Assembly: GCF_013283195.1 (NCBI RefSeq)
Contig: NZ_JABEKT010000002.1
Location: 682,001 to 746,000, forward strand
From: Ensifer adhaerens
GTDB taxonomy: Bacteria > Pseudomonadota > Alphaproteobacteria > Rhizobiales > Rhizobiaceae
Direction: 5' to 3'
Length of the DNA: 64,000 nt
Positions within the stretch are counted from its first letter, which is position 1; each line of letters starts with the position of its first letter. Below, in pieces: positions 18,067 through 27,420 of this stretch. The notes under the pieces were generated by a model. The model saw only the letters and a list, made by a program, of their open reading frames with translations. It was not told where the DNA came from and ran no database searches. A program made the translations under genes and the position numbers.

Positions 18067-18378
18067 ATGCCAGCCGGAATCGACCGCCCTGTCGCTGGAG
18101 ACGAAGTTGTGTTGTTGGAGCGAGCCAACCCGCAAAGATATCGCGAGTGGCTCATTGCCCTCATGGGCGGCATCGAGGCTCTGCCCGCCGAGTTTTGGGA
18201 CCGCATTCCTACGCCAGAGGAGGAACTGAAGACTCTACTCGCGCGGATGCTGCCAGGAGATGAGCTCTGGCTTGCGAGGTCGCGGCGCTTTGAGCCGACA
18301 GCGCTCATAGGGAATAGGGGCATTGCAGTCGTACGAAATGGCGATGCCGTCTGGTATCGGATAGGTATGCACCACTAG
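18067..18378 (+). CDS. Small hypothetical protein, 103 residues
   Basis: Start at the ATG at 18067, directly after GGGAAGAAAA; an upstream in-frame start at 18037 has no site. The protein starts MPAGIDRPVAGDEVVLLERA, is soluble and mildly acidic, and contains LPAEFWDRIPTPEEELKTLL. No signal peptide, membrane segment or recognised domain. Convergent with the FAD-linked dehydrogenase gene. Family unknown. Confidence 0.55.
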   Translation: MPAGIDRPVAGDEVVLLERANPQRYREWLIALMGGIEALPAEFWDRIPTPEEELKTLLARMLPGDELWLARSRRFEPTALIGNRGIAVVRNGDAVWYRIGMHH

Positions 18379-18454
18379 CCCACGCCCCAGCCACAACTGT
18401 GGGGCGTCCTGTTCCACAAGACCGATCCGTTGGCCGCCGCGGGCGTGCCGTCCG

Positions 18455-19876
18455 TTACAACGATGCCTCCCGTTTGCCTGCGCGCAGCACTTTTCCTGGA
18501 TTGAGGATTGCGGATGCATCGAGCGCGTCCTTGACCCGACGCATGAGCGCCACTTTCACCGGGTTCGAAATGGCTGACAGGGATCCCACCCTCTTGAGGC
18601 CGATCCCATGCTCGGCGGAGAATGATCCGCCGATAACAGCGATGTCCCGGTACAGCACCGTTTCGACGGCTCTCGCCTTTTCGCCTGGAACCTCTCGACC
18701 GGCCGCATTGAGGACGATGTGGAGGTTTCCGTCGGCAAGGTGGCCAAAGACAAAGGGATCAAAGGTCGCATCGACCTCCTTCAATCCCGCAAGACAGCGA
18801 TCAAGATACGTCCCGATTTCCGAAAGAGGGACCGAGACATCATAGGACGGCGCACCAGGGTGCTTTCGGTAGATGAGGTCTGTGTCCTCGCGCAACCGCC
18901 AAAGATCCGCCTCCTGTGCGACGGACGACGCGATCACTGCGGAAGCGTCGGGGTGATCCTCGACGAGGTCTTCGTAGATACGTCCAAGTTCCGATTGCAA
19001 CGCTTCTTCCTCGGCCCCACCCAGCGAGACCAGAAGGTTTACCGGATGATCCGCACTGTAGTCCGTGACCGACCAGCGATGATGGCCTGATGTCAGGCGG
19101 AAATAGCCGTTCCAGATCGCTTCTGCCGCACGCAGTTCACCGTACTTCGCGTCGAGCCCTCTGCGGACCGTCTCGAGCGCGGCGTCCACAGACGGTAGGC
19201 CAAAGAGGACTGTGGCGTTGGCAAGGGGCTGGGGTTCGAGCTTGACGGCAACACGCGTGATGATGCCGAGTGTGCCTTCGGCTCCCACGAACAGATGCTT
19301 CAGATCATAGCCGGCGGCGTTTTTCACCACCCGTGTCAGGTCGGAATAGATGGAGCCATCCGCAAGCACGACCTCCAGGCCAAGGATGCGATGCCGCATG
19401 ACCCCGAACCGGAAGGCCGCGATGCCGCCGGCGTTCGTTGACGCCATTCCTCCGATCGTTGCGGAACCACGTGACGGCAAGTCGATCCCCGTTTCAAGTC
19501 GATGCTCACTGGCCGCTGCCTGCAGCGCCTGCAGCGTGACACCGGCTTCCACCACGGCAACGCGCTCGACGGATGAAACATGCAGGATTCTATCGAGGCG
19601 GGCGGTCGAGAGCACAAGCTCGCCTGGTCTCGACATAGCGCCGCCGACAAGGCCGGTTCGTCCCCCATGGGTAACGAGCGGAACTTCGTTGGCAACGCAG
19701 CATTTGACAACCGCCGAGACCTCGCCGGTTGTTCTCGGAAGGACCACGACGCCGGCCCCGAGATTTTCCGGTGCGACGCCGTGGTCGATCGAGGAAAGGG
19801 CCTCGCCGTCCTTGAGATTTCCGTCACCAACAATCTTGCGAAGTTCGTCTTTGAATTCAGGCCTTAGGCAGTCCAT
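18455..19876 (-). CDS. FAD-linked 2-hydroxyacid dehydrogenase (GlcD/D-lactate dehydrogenase type)
   Basis: 473 residues. The N-terminal FAD-binding (PCMH) domain shows VVVLPRTTGEVSAVV, THGGRTGLVGGA, GSATIGGMASTNAGG and KHLFVGAEGTLGIIT. The C-terminal FAD-oxidase domain has the metal-ligand blocks GHLADGNLH and SAEHGIG. Family members oxidise D-2-hydroxyacids (D-lactate, D-2-hydroxyglutarate, glycolate) and pass electrons to quinone or flavoprotein. It lies at the 3' end of the minus-strand amino-acid uptake/demethylase set, so it may oxidise a hydroxyacid made from the imported compound. Substrate not decidable here. Confidence 0.88.
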   Translation of the reverse strand: MDCLRPEFKDELRKIVGDGNLKDGEALSSIDHGVAPENLGAGVVVLPRTTGEVSAVVKCCVANEVPLVTHGGRTGLVGGAMSRPGELVLSTARLDRILHVSSVERVAVVEAGVTLQALQAAASEHRLETGIDLPSRGSATIGGMASTNAGGIAAFRFGVMRHRILGLEVVLADGSIYSDLTRVVKNAAGYDLKHLFVGAEGTLGIITRVAVKLEPQPLANATVLFGLPSVDAALETVRRGLDAKYGELRAAEAIWNGYFRLTSGHHRWSVTDYSADHPVNLLVSLGGAEEEALQSELGRIYEDLVEDHPDASAVIASSVAQEADLWRLREDTDLIYRKHPGAPSYDVSVPLSEIGTYLDRCLAGLKEVDATFDPFVFGHLADGNLHIVLNAAGREVPGEKARAVETVLYRDIAVIGGSFSAEHGIGLKRVGSLSAISNPVKVALMRRVKDALDASAILNPGKVLRAGKREASL

Positions 19877-19931
19877 TCGATGTTACCTGTTGGTGGCGTT
19901 GAGAACGGAGAGAGGTTGTGCACCGGCCTGA

Positions 19932-20513
19932 TCAGGCCGCCTGCGTCTTCAGTGTGCCACTCTTCTTGGCCGTCCAGGTGGCGATAACGTCCATCAGAAC
20001 GGGGTTGAGGCAATCATAAGGTTCCAGGCCAAGCTCCCTGAGACGAGCGCGCACGCCGTCCATCCTTGCCGGATCGTAGCCGCTTTCGATGATCGAGGAG
20101 ACGAAGGCGGCAAAGCCGGGCTTAGCCCATCCCGTTTCCTGGAACCGCTCGGGATGCAGGAAGGAAAGCCCCTTGAACGCATGATCGCGTTCCACGGGTC
20201 CATACATGTGCACGCCGCAGTCCTTGCAAGCATGCCGCTGGATCAGCGCGCCAGGATCCACGACTGCAAGTTTGTCTCCGTTCTGAAGGACTTCGACGTT
20301 GGCGGTTGGTGCCACGGCAACGACTGAGAAGACAGCGCCGTCAGGTTTCCAGCACTTCGTGCAGCCGCAGGCGTGGTTGTGGGCGATGTCGCCCTTGATG
20401 CGGACCTTCACCGGGTTGCTGGTGCAGTTGCAGACAAGCGTGCCGCCGGAAAAGGCAGCGTCGGTCGCCTTGAAGCCGCCGTCGAGGGACGGATGTATGG
20501 CAATGCTGGGCAT
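19932..20513 (-). CDS. gfa: S-(hydroxymethyl)glutathione synthase (Gfa)
   Basis: 193 residues; start at the ATG at 20513 following GGAGGAG. Gfa promotes condensation of formaldehyde with glutathione, the first step of glutathione-dependent formaldehyde oxidation. The zinc cysteines sit in [19 protein letters not shown] and [12 protein letters not shown], the order typical of Gfa, and the length matches the family. It is directly upstream of, and on the same strand as, the hydroxyacid dehydrogenase, with frmA a short distance upstream, so the two formaldehyde steps are together. Confidence 0.93.
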   Translation of the reverse strand: MPSIAIHPSLDGGFKATDAAFSGGTLVCNCTSNPVKVRIKGDIAHNHACGCTKCWKPDGAVFSVVAVAPTANVEVLQNGDKLAVVDPGALIQRHACKDCGVHMYGPVERDHAFKGLSFLHPERFQETGWAKPGFAAFVSSIIESGYDPARMDGVRARLRELGLEPYDCLNPVLMDVIATWTAKKSGTLKTQAA

Positions 20514-20629
20514 GGGCTTCTCCTCCTTCATGGCCGACGCTTGATGCGCGGCCGATCACTGGCGCAGTCGGCCGGAGGCCGACGATGCGAAGCACGGATT
20601 GCATTCGGAATGCGGTCTTGAACCCGCGC

Positions 20630-21757
20630 TCAGTATATCACGACCGAACGGATGCTTTCGCCGGAATGCATCAGCTCGAAACCCTTGTTGATGTCTTCGA
20701 GGGCCAAGGTGTGGGTGATCATCGGATCGATCTCGATCTTGCCTTCCATGTACCAGTCGACGATCTTCGGCACGTCGGTGCGGCCGCGTGCGCCGCCAAA
20801 GGCGGTGCCCATCCAGCTGCGTCCGGTGACGAGCTGGAACGGACGGGTGGAGATCTCCTGACCGGCGCCGGCAACGCCGATGACGACCGACTTGCCCCAG
20901 CCGCGATGCGAGGCCTCGAGCGCCTGGCGCATGACCTTGGTGTTGCCCGTGCAGTCGAAGGTGTAGTCGGCGCCGCCGATCTGGTCGGCACCGCGCTTCG
21001 TCATGTTGACGAGGTAGGGCACGATGTCGTCGCCGACTTCCTTCGGGTTGACGAAATGGGTCATGCCGAAGCGCTCGCCCCAGGCCTTCTTGTCGTTGTT
21101 GAGATCGACACCGATGATCATGTCGGCACCGGCGAGACGCAGGCCCTGGATGACATTGAGGCCGATACCGCCGAGACCGAAGACGATCGCGGTCGCGCCC
21201 ATCTCGACCTTTGCGGTGTTGATGACGGCGCCGATACCGGTGGTGACACCACAGCCGATGTAACAGATCTTGTCGAACGGCGCGTCGGGGTTGACCTTGG
21301 CAACCGCGATTTCAGGCAGAACCGTGTAGTTGGCAAACGTCGAGCAACCCATGTAGTGGTGGATCTTGTCCTTGCCGATCGAGAAGCGCGAGGTGCCGTC
21401 CGGCATCAGGCCTTGCCCTTGCGTCGAGCGGATCGCGGTGCACAGGTTGGTCTTGCGCGACAGACACGACGGGCAGGAGCGGCATTCCGGTGTATAGAGC
21501 GGGATGACATGATCGCCCTTCTTCACCGAGGTAACACCAGGACCGACGTCGACGACGATGCCGGCACCCTCGTGGCCGAGGATCGCCGGGAACAGACCTT
21601 CGGGATCAGCACCCGACAGCGTGAAATCGTCGGTGTGGCAGATGCCGGTGGCCTTGACCTCGATCAGCACTTCTCCGGCCCGCGGGCCTTCGAGCTGAAC
21701 GGTCATCACTTCCAGCGGCTTGCCTGCCTGAACGGCGACGGCGGCGCGTACATCCAT
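20630..21757 (-). CDS. frmA: S-(hydroxymethyl)glutathione dehydrogenase (class III alcohol dehydrogenase)
   Basis: 375 residues, full family length. It oxidises S-hydroxymethylglutathione to S-formylglutathione with NAD, and can also reduce S-nitrosoglutathione. Visible are the catalytic zinc ligands (GICHTDDF, LGHEGAGIV), the structural zinc cysteines in TPECRSCPSCLSRKTNLC, and the GLGGIGLNVIQG dinucleotide motif. It lies between gfa and the ABC permeases on the minus strand. Its proximity to a VanAB-like demethylase suggests it clears formaldehyde released by demethylation. A decayed relative lies at 58826. Confidence 0.95.
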   Translation of the reverse strand: MDVRAAVAVQAGKPLEVMTVQLEGPRAGEVLIEVKATGICHTDDFTLSGADPEGLFPAILGHEGAGIVVDVGPGVTSVKKGDHVIPLYTPECRSCPSCLSRKTNLCTAIRSTQGQGLMPDGTSRFSIGKDKIHHYMGCSTFANYTVLPEIAVAKVNPDAPFDKICYIGCGVTTGIGAVINTAKVEMGATAIVFGLGGIGLNVIQGLRLAGADMIIGVDLNNDKKAWGERFGMTHFVNPKEVGDDIVPYLVNMTKRGADQIGGADYTFDCTGNTKVMRQALEASHRGWGKSVVIGVAGAGQEISTRPFQLVTGRSWMGTAFGGARGRTDVPKIVDWYMEGKIEIDPMITHTLALEDINKGFELMHSGESIRSVVIY

Positions 21758-21804
21758 TTTGTGTCTCTTTCTCTTAAGGTTTTCAGCCGATCAGGCGGCG
21801 AAGC

Positions 21805-22491
21805 CTACCGGGGCAGGTAGCGTGTAAGATGGGCTTCCAGGAGCCGGACAAGCGTGATCAGCACCAGGTTGATCAGCAGGTAAAGCAGACCAGCGATGGC
21901 GAATATTTCGAGGATCGCATAGGTCTGGCTCATCAGCCGCTTCGCATGGCCGGTGATCTCCAGGACGGTGATGGTGGAGGCGAGGCTCGTTCCCTTGACG
22001 ACGAGGACGAGCTCGTTGCCGTAGGCCGGCAGCGCTTGCCGGATGGCAAGAGGAAACGTGATCCGGCGAAAGCACAGCAGCCGCGACATGCCGCAGGCCT
22101 GTGCTGCTTCGACGAGCCCTCCCGGGATGGACATGAGGCCACCGCGCAGGATCTCCGACGTATAGGCCGCCGTGTTGAGCGCGAGTGCCGTCACCGCGCA
22201 ATGGGCACCGTCGCCGACGATCCACCAGAGCACGGGGTTGTCCCTGACGAAGGAAAGCTGGCCGAGGCCGTAGTAGAAGAGAAAGAGTTGCACCAGCAGC
22301 GGCGTGCCGCGAAAGACAGTGCTGTAGCCTTTGGCAAAGCCGCTGAGCGCCCTGTTGTTCGACAGGCGCATGACCGCAAGCGCCAGGCCAAGGTTGAAGC
22401 CGATGGCGACTGAAGCGACCGTGAGCATGGCGGTCAGCCGCAGTCCCTTGGCGAGGGTCGGAACAGCGAGGAAGACGAGCTCGAAATTCAT
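21805..22491 (-). CDS. Polar amino-acid/opine ABC permease (HisM/NocM-like)
   Basis: 228 residues, with five or so membrane segments and the family motif GGLVEAAQACGMSRLLCFRRI (the EAA loop) near residues 130-150. A GAGGAAATAGG site precedes the ATG, overlapping the end of the partner permease gene. It forms the second membrane subunit of a His/Glu/Arg/opine family importer. Gene order on this strand (ATPase, binding protein, Q permease, M permease) is the same as in the nopaline-type nocPTQM set. Confidence 0.9.
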   Translation of the reverse strand: MNFELVFLAVPTLAKGLRLTAMLTVASVAIGFNLGLALAVMRLSNNRALSGFAKGYSTVFRGTPLLVQLFLFYYGLGQLSFVRDNPVLWWIVGDGAHCAVTALALNTAAYTSEILRGGLMSIPGGLVEAAQACGMSRLLCFRRITFPLAIRQALPAYGNELVLVVKGTSLASTITVLEITGHAKRLMSQTYAILEIFAIAGLLYLLINLVLITLVRLLEAHLTRYLPR

Positions 22492-22494
22492 GAC

Positions 22495-23202
22495 CTATTT
22501 CCTCGTACGGGGGCGCAGAAGGCGTTCGATCCAGTCGAAACCACCCTGGCTGACCAAGGTGATCGCGAGATAGACGAGAGCGGCGATAAAGTAGAAAATG
22601 AAGGGGTTGCGGGTCGAACCGGCCCCGACGAAGGCGACGCGCATCAACTCCTGCAGGCCGACCACCGAGACGAGAGCGGTATCCTTGATCGTTGTCTGCC
22701 AGACATTGTTCATGCCCGGAATGGCGATCCGCAGCATCTGCGGCGCGATAATGCGGCGAAAGATCCGCCTGCCCGGAATCCCGAGTGCCCGCGCCGCCTC
22801 GATATGCCCGCTTGGAATGGCAGCGAGTGCCCCTCGCACCACTTCGGTCGAATAGGCCCCCGATATGGCGGCGATCGCGACGACCGCGATGGTGAAGGCA
22901 TAACCGTTGCCGGCCAGTCCCTCGTAGCCGAACGCCGCGGCCACTCGGGCCACGAACTCGACGGAGGAAAAAAAGAGGAGATAGATGATCAGAAGTTCTG
23001 GCACGCCCCGCACGACCGACGTGTAGAAGTCCACGACAAGCGTCAGCGGAAAAATCCGGGCCCATTTAATCAGGCCACAGCCAACGCCGATGACGGCGCC
23101 AAAGGCCATACTCGCCATGCCGAGGGCGATGGTGATTGCCGCCCCGCGCAGGATTGCCGATATCCAGCCACCTTCCCACACCTGCAAAAGTCCAAGTTCC
23201 AT
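22495..23202 (-). CDS. Polar amino-acid/opine ABC permease (HisQ/NocQ-like)
   Basis: 235 residues with typical segments LLIIYLLFFSSVEFV and the EAA loop GHIEAARALGIPGRRIF. It pairs with the downstream HisM-like permease, whose start lies three bases past its stop. The upstream gap to the binding protein contains a large stem-loop, consistent with differential expression. The ribosome-binding site is weak. Confidence 0.9.
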   Translation of the reverse strand: MELGLLQVWEGGWISAILRGAAITIALGMASMAFGAVIGVGCGLIKWARIFPLTLVVDFYTSVVRGVPELLIIYLLFFSSVEFVARVAAAFGYEGLAGNGYAFTIAVVAIAAISGAYSTEVVRGALAAIPSGHIEAARALGIPGRRIFRRIIAPQMLRIAIPGMNNVWQTTIKDTALVSVVGLQELMRVAFVGAGSTRNPFIFYFIAALVYLAITLVSQGGFDWIERLLRPRTRK

Positions 23203-23241
23203 CGAACACGCCCAACCTATGCTTTGTCCTGTCGGATGAAG

Positions 23242-23288
23242 CCTCCCGAGAAAGGAGAGACCTGCGGGTCTTTCGCCTTCCCGGGAGG
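23242..23288 (-). other. Stem-loop between binding-protein and permease genes
   Basis: Outer arms CCTCCCG / CGGGAGG enclose an inner AGACC-TGC-GGTCT hairpin. Such structures between a binding-protein gene and its permeases often protect the upstream mRNA or partly stop transcription, giving excess binding protein. Confidence 0.55.
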
Positions 23289-23301
23289 GGTGCGGTTGCT
23301 G

Positions 23302-24099
23302 TTACTGGCAGGGACGGGAGATGTCCGTCTTGAACCAGGTCTGGCTTGCCTTGCCGATAGAGCCGTCCGCGACCATTTCGCAGAGCGCCTTGTCGATACG
23401 GGCCTTCAGTTCGGTATTCTCCTGCGCGATGCCGACGCCGATACCCTCGCCGAGCGTCGGGTCGAAAGTGCTCAGCACCTTGACGTCTACGAACTGGAAT
23501 TCCTTACCGTCCGGGCGCCCGAGAAAGTCTTGAAGGGCGGATGAATCGGCAAATGCCGCCTCGACGCGGCCGCTGGCGAGGTCGATCTGCATCTGGTCGA
23601 GCGTGTCATAGGTCTTCAGGACGGCGGACGAGGCACGCTTTTCCATGAAATGCGCATGGGTGGTGCCGGCCTGGACGCCGACCGTACGGCCGTCGAGCGA
23701 TGTCAGCAGCGCCTCGATGTCCTTGACGCCGGCAAGATCTGAATCCTTTTTGACCACGAACATGTTGGCGAGCTCTGCGTAGCCGACCGAGAAGTTGATC
23801 TGCTTCTTGCGCTCGGCGGTGATCGACATGCCGGAAATGATGATGTCGAAACGTTTGGCCTTCAGCGCCGGAATGAGGCCGTCGAATGCCTGAACGACGA
23901 AGTGACACTTCATTTCCAGTTTGGCGCAGAGCAGGTTTCCGACATCCGCGTCAAAACCGGTAACGTTGCCGGCGGCATCGGCCATGCTCCACGGCGGATA
24001 TTCGCCCTCCGTTCCGATCGACAATTCTCCCTCGGCTGCGTGGGCCGCAGTAAGGCCGGTGGCGAAGAACGTGGCGATCAATAGACTTTTCAACTTCAT
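23302..24099 (-). CDS. Polar amino-acid/opine ABC periplasmic binding protein
   Basis: 265 residues; start at the ATG at 24099 after GGGGAACC. Signal peptide MKLKSLLIATFFATGLTAA with cleavage near AHA. The mature protein has the family-3 solute-binding pattern (IGTEGEYPPWSMADAAGNV, GFDADVGNLLCAKL, RFDIIISGMSITAERKKQI), most like lysine/arginine/ornithine or octopine/nopaline binding proteins. It fits the adjacent permeases and the fused ATPase. Ligand unknown; the neighbouring demethylase and aminotransferase suggest an N- or O-methylated or acylated amino acid. Confidence 0.92.
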   Translation of the reverse strand: MKLKSLLIATFFATGLTAAHAAEGELSIGTEGEYPPWSMADAAGNVTGFDADVGNLLCAKLEMKCHFVVQAFDGLIPALKAKRFDIIISGMSITAERKKQINFSVGYAELANMFVVKKDSDLAGVKDIEALLTSLDGRTVGVQAGTTHAHFMEKRASSAVLKTYDTLDQMQIDLASGRVEAAFADSSALQDFLGRPDGKEFQFVDVKVLSTFDPTLGEGIGVGIAQENTELKARIDKALCEMVADGSIGKASQTWFKTDISRPCQ

Positions 24100-24177
24100 G
24101 TTTTGGTTCCCCTTGTTGAGCATTCTTGTTGGCTCCCGTTCCGGGGTGAGTCCCGGACGGGTAATGACGGCGGGCTG

Positions 24178-26142
24178 TCAGAGCGTACGGGCCAGGAACT
24201 GGCGCATGCGTTCGGAGCGCGGGTTGGTGAAGACATCCGCCGGGGCACCCTCCTCCTCCACCTTTCCCTGGTGGAGGAAGAGGATCTTGTGCGAGACCTC
24301 GCGCGCGAACTGCATTTCGTGCGTCACGAGGATCATCGTATTTCCTTCTTCGGCCAGCTGCCGGATGACGCGTAGGACCTCGCCGACCAGCTCGGGATCG
24401 AGCGCGGAAGTCGGCTCGTCGAGGAGGATCAGCTTCGGACGCATAGCGAGCGTGCGGGCAATGGCGGCGCGTTGTTGCTGGCCACCGGACAGCTGCCCGG
24501 GATACTGAGCGTGTTTGTCGGAAAGGCCGACCTTCTTCAGGAGCGCATGAGCCTGATCGACAGCCGCTTGTCGTCCCTCCTTCAGGACGTGTATCGGCGC
24601 CTCGATGATGTTTTCGAGGACCGTCATGTGTGGCCAGAGATTGAAGTTCTGGAACACCATGCCGACGCGTGAGCGGATGCGCTCGACCTGCCGGATGTCG
24701 GCAGGTGCAGCACTGCCGTCCGGCGTTTTCTTCATGCGGATTTCTTCACCGTCGATGACGATGCTCCCGTCGTTCGGCTGCTCGAGCAGATTGATGCAGC
24801 GCAGGAAGGTGCTCTTTCCCGAACCGGAAGAGCCGATCATCGACACGACCTCACCCGGTTGTGCAGAGACGCTGACGCCGTTGAGCACCGAGAGGGGGCC
24901 GAAGCGTTTGTGGATGTCGTGCACCTCGATCGCCGGTCTTTCGCAAAGCCTTGGGCCGCCGGACTCCGGATGGGCGACGACGATGACCGCGGCTGCTGTA
25001 GGCACGGATTTTTCGGGTCGCGCGCCGCCTAATGCCTTGAGATCGGCAAAGGCGCGGTCGAAGTGGCGCAAGGATGCCTCAAGACAGGCGCAATGCCAGT
25101 CGGCGTCTTCCGGAACGAAGGCGGCGCGCAGGTCCTTCTTGATCCGGTGGCCGAGCGGCGTATCGATCTTGCCGAACAGGTGAAGCCAATTGTCCGCCCG
25201 GACGGCATCCGAGACGGTTGAACCGTCCAGAGTGCCACATTCGACGACGAGCGGCAGGACGCGCGCCTTCGGTAGCGCACCACGTACAGCGGCCGATACA
25301 TAGCCGGTGGCGGTCGCGGCGATGCCGGTATCTGTCGTCGCGTCCTCTCCGGTCAAGACGACCGAGAGCGCGGGACCGAAGATGCTTCGGCCCCATTCCA
25401 GACCGGGGTGCTCGCTCTCGGCAACCGAGAGGAGGGCGGGATAGCCGTAAGGCCCGGCGCCGGTGTGCAGGTCGAAGACGACAACCTCGGCCGCCTTCTG
25501 TGCGAAGGTCGACAGGATCTCGATCAGGGTTCGGTTGGACCAGACCGGACCGTCGCCGCCATAGAACAGACCGTCCGGAAAGTCGTATTGTCCCGCTTCC
25601 ACGATCGGGGCGATGCCGGCGTGACCACCAAACCGCCGCTTGGCGTCTTCGTATGCCTCAATGGCTGCGTCACGCTCCGGGCCGTCCCAGGCGCGACAGA
25701 CCAGGGCCTGATGCAATGCGGCATAGCGTTCGTTGTTCGGCGGCGCCTTTCGCCAGTCGATGAAATTGCGGTTGAGATCGACATTGTCTTCGTTCACCCG
25801 GCGTGCCCATGCCGTGCCCCAGGGGTTGATGAGGTGGATCGCCAGAACGGCGGTATCATCTGGAAGTTTCCAAGGGGAGTTTTGCGAAAGCCACGCTGTC
25901 TGGCAGGCCGAGCCGAAGGGACCTTCGACGCCGTGCGTCCCGGAGATCAGCACCATCAGCTTTTCGGCATCGTTGCGCCCGAGATAGGCAACGTCGGTCG
26001 CCAGCCGTTCCCCCTTCGGGCCGTGCAACGGGTGCAGGTACTCGATCAGGCTGGCGCCCGCGGTGCGGGCGGCAGCGAGAAAACGGGCGCGCAAGGCGGA
26101 AAAGTCACCGGAGAAAAGGCCGGATGGCGCTGAAGGGGACAT
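24178..26142 (-). CDS. DUF2817 (M14-like) zinc hydrolase fused to amino-acid ABC ATPase
   Basis: 654 residues in one frame; start taken at the ATG at 26142 (MSPSAPSGLFSGDF) with GGGAGC upstream, though an ATG at 26190 is possible. Residues ~1-365 are a DUF2817/M14-like metallohydrolase: zinc motif HGVEG, the second ligand in VFDLHTGAGPYG, and a possible catalytic Glu in VVECGT. After a ~25-residue linker, residues ~395-654 are a complete HisP/GlnQ-type ATPase with GSSGSGKST, LSGGQQQR and LILLDEPTSALDP. Usually these are separate genes. I infer that the cytoplasmic hydrolase trims an amide or peptide bond of the imported compound at the transporter. The 3' end is next to the binding-protein gene. 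Confidence 0.9.
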   Translation of the reverse strand: MSPSAPSGLFSGDFSALRARFLAAARTAGASLIEYLHPLHGPKGERLATDVAYLGRNDAEKLMVLISGTHGVEGPFGSACQTAWLSQNSPWKLPDDTAVLAIHLINPWGTAWARRVNEDNVDLNRNFIDWRKAPPNNERYAALHQALVCRAWDGPERDAAIEAYEDAKRRFGGHAGIAPIVEAGQYDFPDGLFYGGDGPVWSNRTLIEILSTFAQKAAEVVVFDLHTGAGPYGYPALLSVAESEHPGLEWGRSIFGPALSVVLTGEDATTDTGIAATATGYVSAAVRGALPKARVLPLVVECGTLDGSTVSDAVRADNWLHLFGKIDTPLGHRIKKDLRAAFVPEDADWHCACLEASLRHFDRAFADLKALGGARPEKSVPTAAAVIVVAHPESGGPRLCERPAIEVHDIHKRFGPLSVLNGVSVSAQPGEVVSMIGSSGSGKSTFLRCINLLEQPNDGSIVIDGEEIRMKKTPDGSAAPADIRQVERIRSRVGMVFQNFNLWPHMTVLENIIEAPIHVLKEGRQAAVDQAHALLKKVGLSDKHAQYPGQLSGGQQQRAAIARTLAMRPKLILLDEPTSALDPELVGEVLRVIRQLAEEGNTMILVTHEMQFAREVSHKILFLHQGKVEEEGAPADVFTNPRSERMRQFLARTL

Positions 26143-26257
26143 GCGATGGGGCTCCCGGTTTGCTCTGTGCAGGCTTGCGTTTCCGCTCATTTTCTCGTTC
26201 CCGTGGGGCCGTGCCGCGACCCCTTGTTGTGTTTTGACTTGAAGGACGCCGCAGCCA

Positions 26258-27367
26258 TCACGTCCTGATGAGGTCGCGAAGCGCATCGAGGAAGCGGTCG
26301 TTTTCCGGGGGGGTGCCGATCGTTACGCGGATGAAGGTGTCGTAACCTTCCTCCTTCCATGGCTTGACGATGATCCCCTGCGACAGGAAGTGATCGAACG
26401 CGATCCGGCTTTCCCGCCCGACGTCGATGAACAGGAAATTGGTCTGCGATCTGGCCGCCGAAAGGCCCATGTCGGCGACGGCACTGGCGACCCGCGCCCG
26501 CTCGCGTTTCAGCCTCGCGACCGAAGACCGCATCCATGCTTCGTCCGCAAGTGCTGCGACGGCCGCCACCTGCGCGGCAGCATTGACGTTGAACGGCGTC
26601 TTGGCGGCGCTCACGGCCTGCGCCAGCCGGACATCGGATGTCACGGCATAACCGACGCGCAGGCCTGCAAGCCCATAGGCCTTGGAAAAGGTCCGTAGCA
26701 CCACCCAGGACAGGTCGGTCGCCGAGAGCGCGGCGAGACCGTGGGGCGTGTCTTCGTCCGTGAACTCGAAATAGGCCTCGTCGAGCACCAGAAGCGTTTC
26801 ATGTCTCACCGCTGCGAGAATGCGCGCCAGTCCCTTGCGATCGAGCGCCGGACCGACCGGATTGGAAGGGGACGAGAGGAAGAAAATCGCCGGTGCGCGC
26901 TCGAGCATGGTGGTAATCGCCGGTATGTCGAAATCGAGATCTGGCCGCATGCCGACTTTCTCGACCCTGGCGCCATTGGCAAGCGCCTCGATCTCGTGCA
27001 ATCCGAAGCCGGGACAGACGGTTGCCGCGAGAGTGCCGGGGCGCAGCACCGCGCGACAGATCGCGGCGATCATTTCCTCCGAGCCGTTGCCGGCGACGAT
27101 CCGGTCGGTATCAACGCCGAGCTTGTGGCTGAGCGCCGTCCGCAGTGCCGTACAGGCAGGATCCGAGTAGCGCGAGGGCTCAAGGTGTCCGAGTGCGGCT
27201 GCGACATGTGGTGAACACCCGTCCGGGTTCTCGTTGCTGGCAAGTGCTGCGATGTCTTGCCGACCGCTGTGCTGCCGCGCCACAGCGATGTTCATGCCGG
27301 CATTGTAGGGCGGAAGGCCCGCCACATGCGGATTGAGCGGGAGTTCGGTATGAAGCGGTTTCGTCAC
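26258..27367 (-). CDS. PLP-dependent aminotransferase, histidinol-phosphate aminotransferase-like
   Basis: 369 residues from a GTG at 27367 with GAAGGAAG upstream; a longer frame to 27463 has no good site. Fold type I class II aminotransferase: GNGSEEMIAAICRAVL, FFLSSPSNPVGPAL, the LVLDEAYFEF block, and the PLP lysine in RTFSKAYGLAGLRVGYA. The closest resemblance is to HisC, but the location in a catabolic uptake cluster argues for a degradative role on an imported amino acid. It lies between the reductase gene and the fused hydrolase/ATPase, same strand. Confidence 0.88.
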   Translation of the reverse strand: MTKPLHTELPLNPHVAGLPPYNAGMNIAVARQHSGRQDIAALASNENPDGCSPHVAAALGHLEPSRYSDPACTALRTALSHKLGVDTDRIVAGNGSEEMIAAICRAVLRPGTLAATVCPGFGLHEIEALANGARVEKVGMRPDLDFDIPAITTMLERAPAIFFLSSPSNPVGPALDRKGLARILAAVRHETLLVLDEAYFEFTDEDTPHGLAALSATDLSWVVLRTFSKAYGLAGLRVGYAVTSDVRLAQAVSAAKTPFNVNAAAQVAAVAALADEAWMRSSVARLKRERARVASAVADMGLSAARSQTNFLFIDVGRESRIAFDHFLSQGIIVKPWKEEGYDTFIRVTIGTPPENDRFLDALRDLIRT

Positions 27368-27420
27368 GGATCTTCCTTCAAGGCTTGGACATCTGGTTGA
27401 AACGGCGCCTTTTTGGGCGG

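Noticed and set aside
22904-23065. Upstream part of a 424-residue frame covering both permease genes on the minus strand
   Set aside because: A shadow in another frame of two well-defined permease genes.
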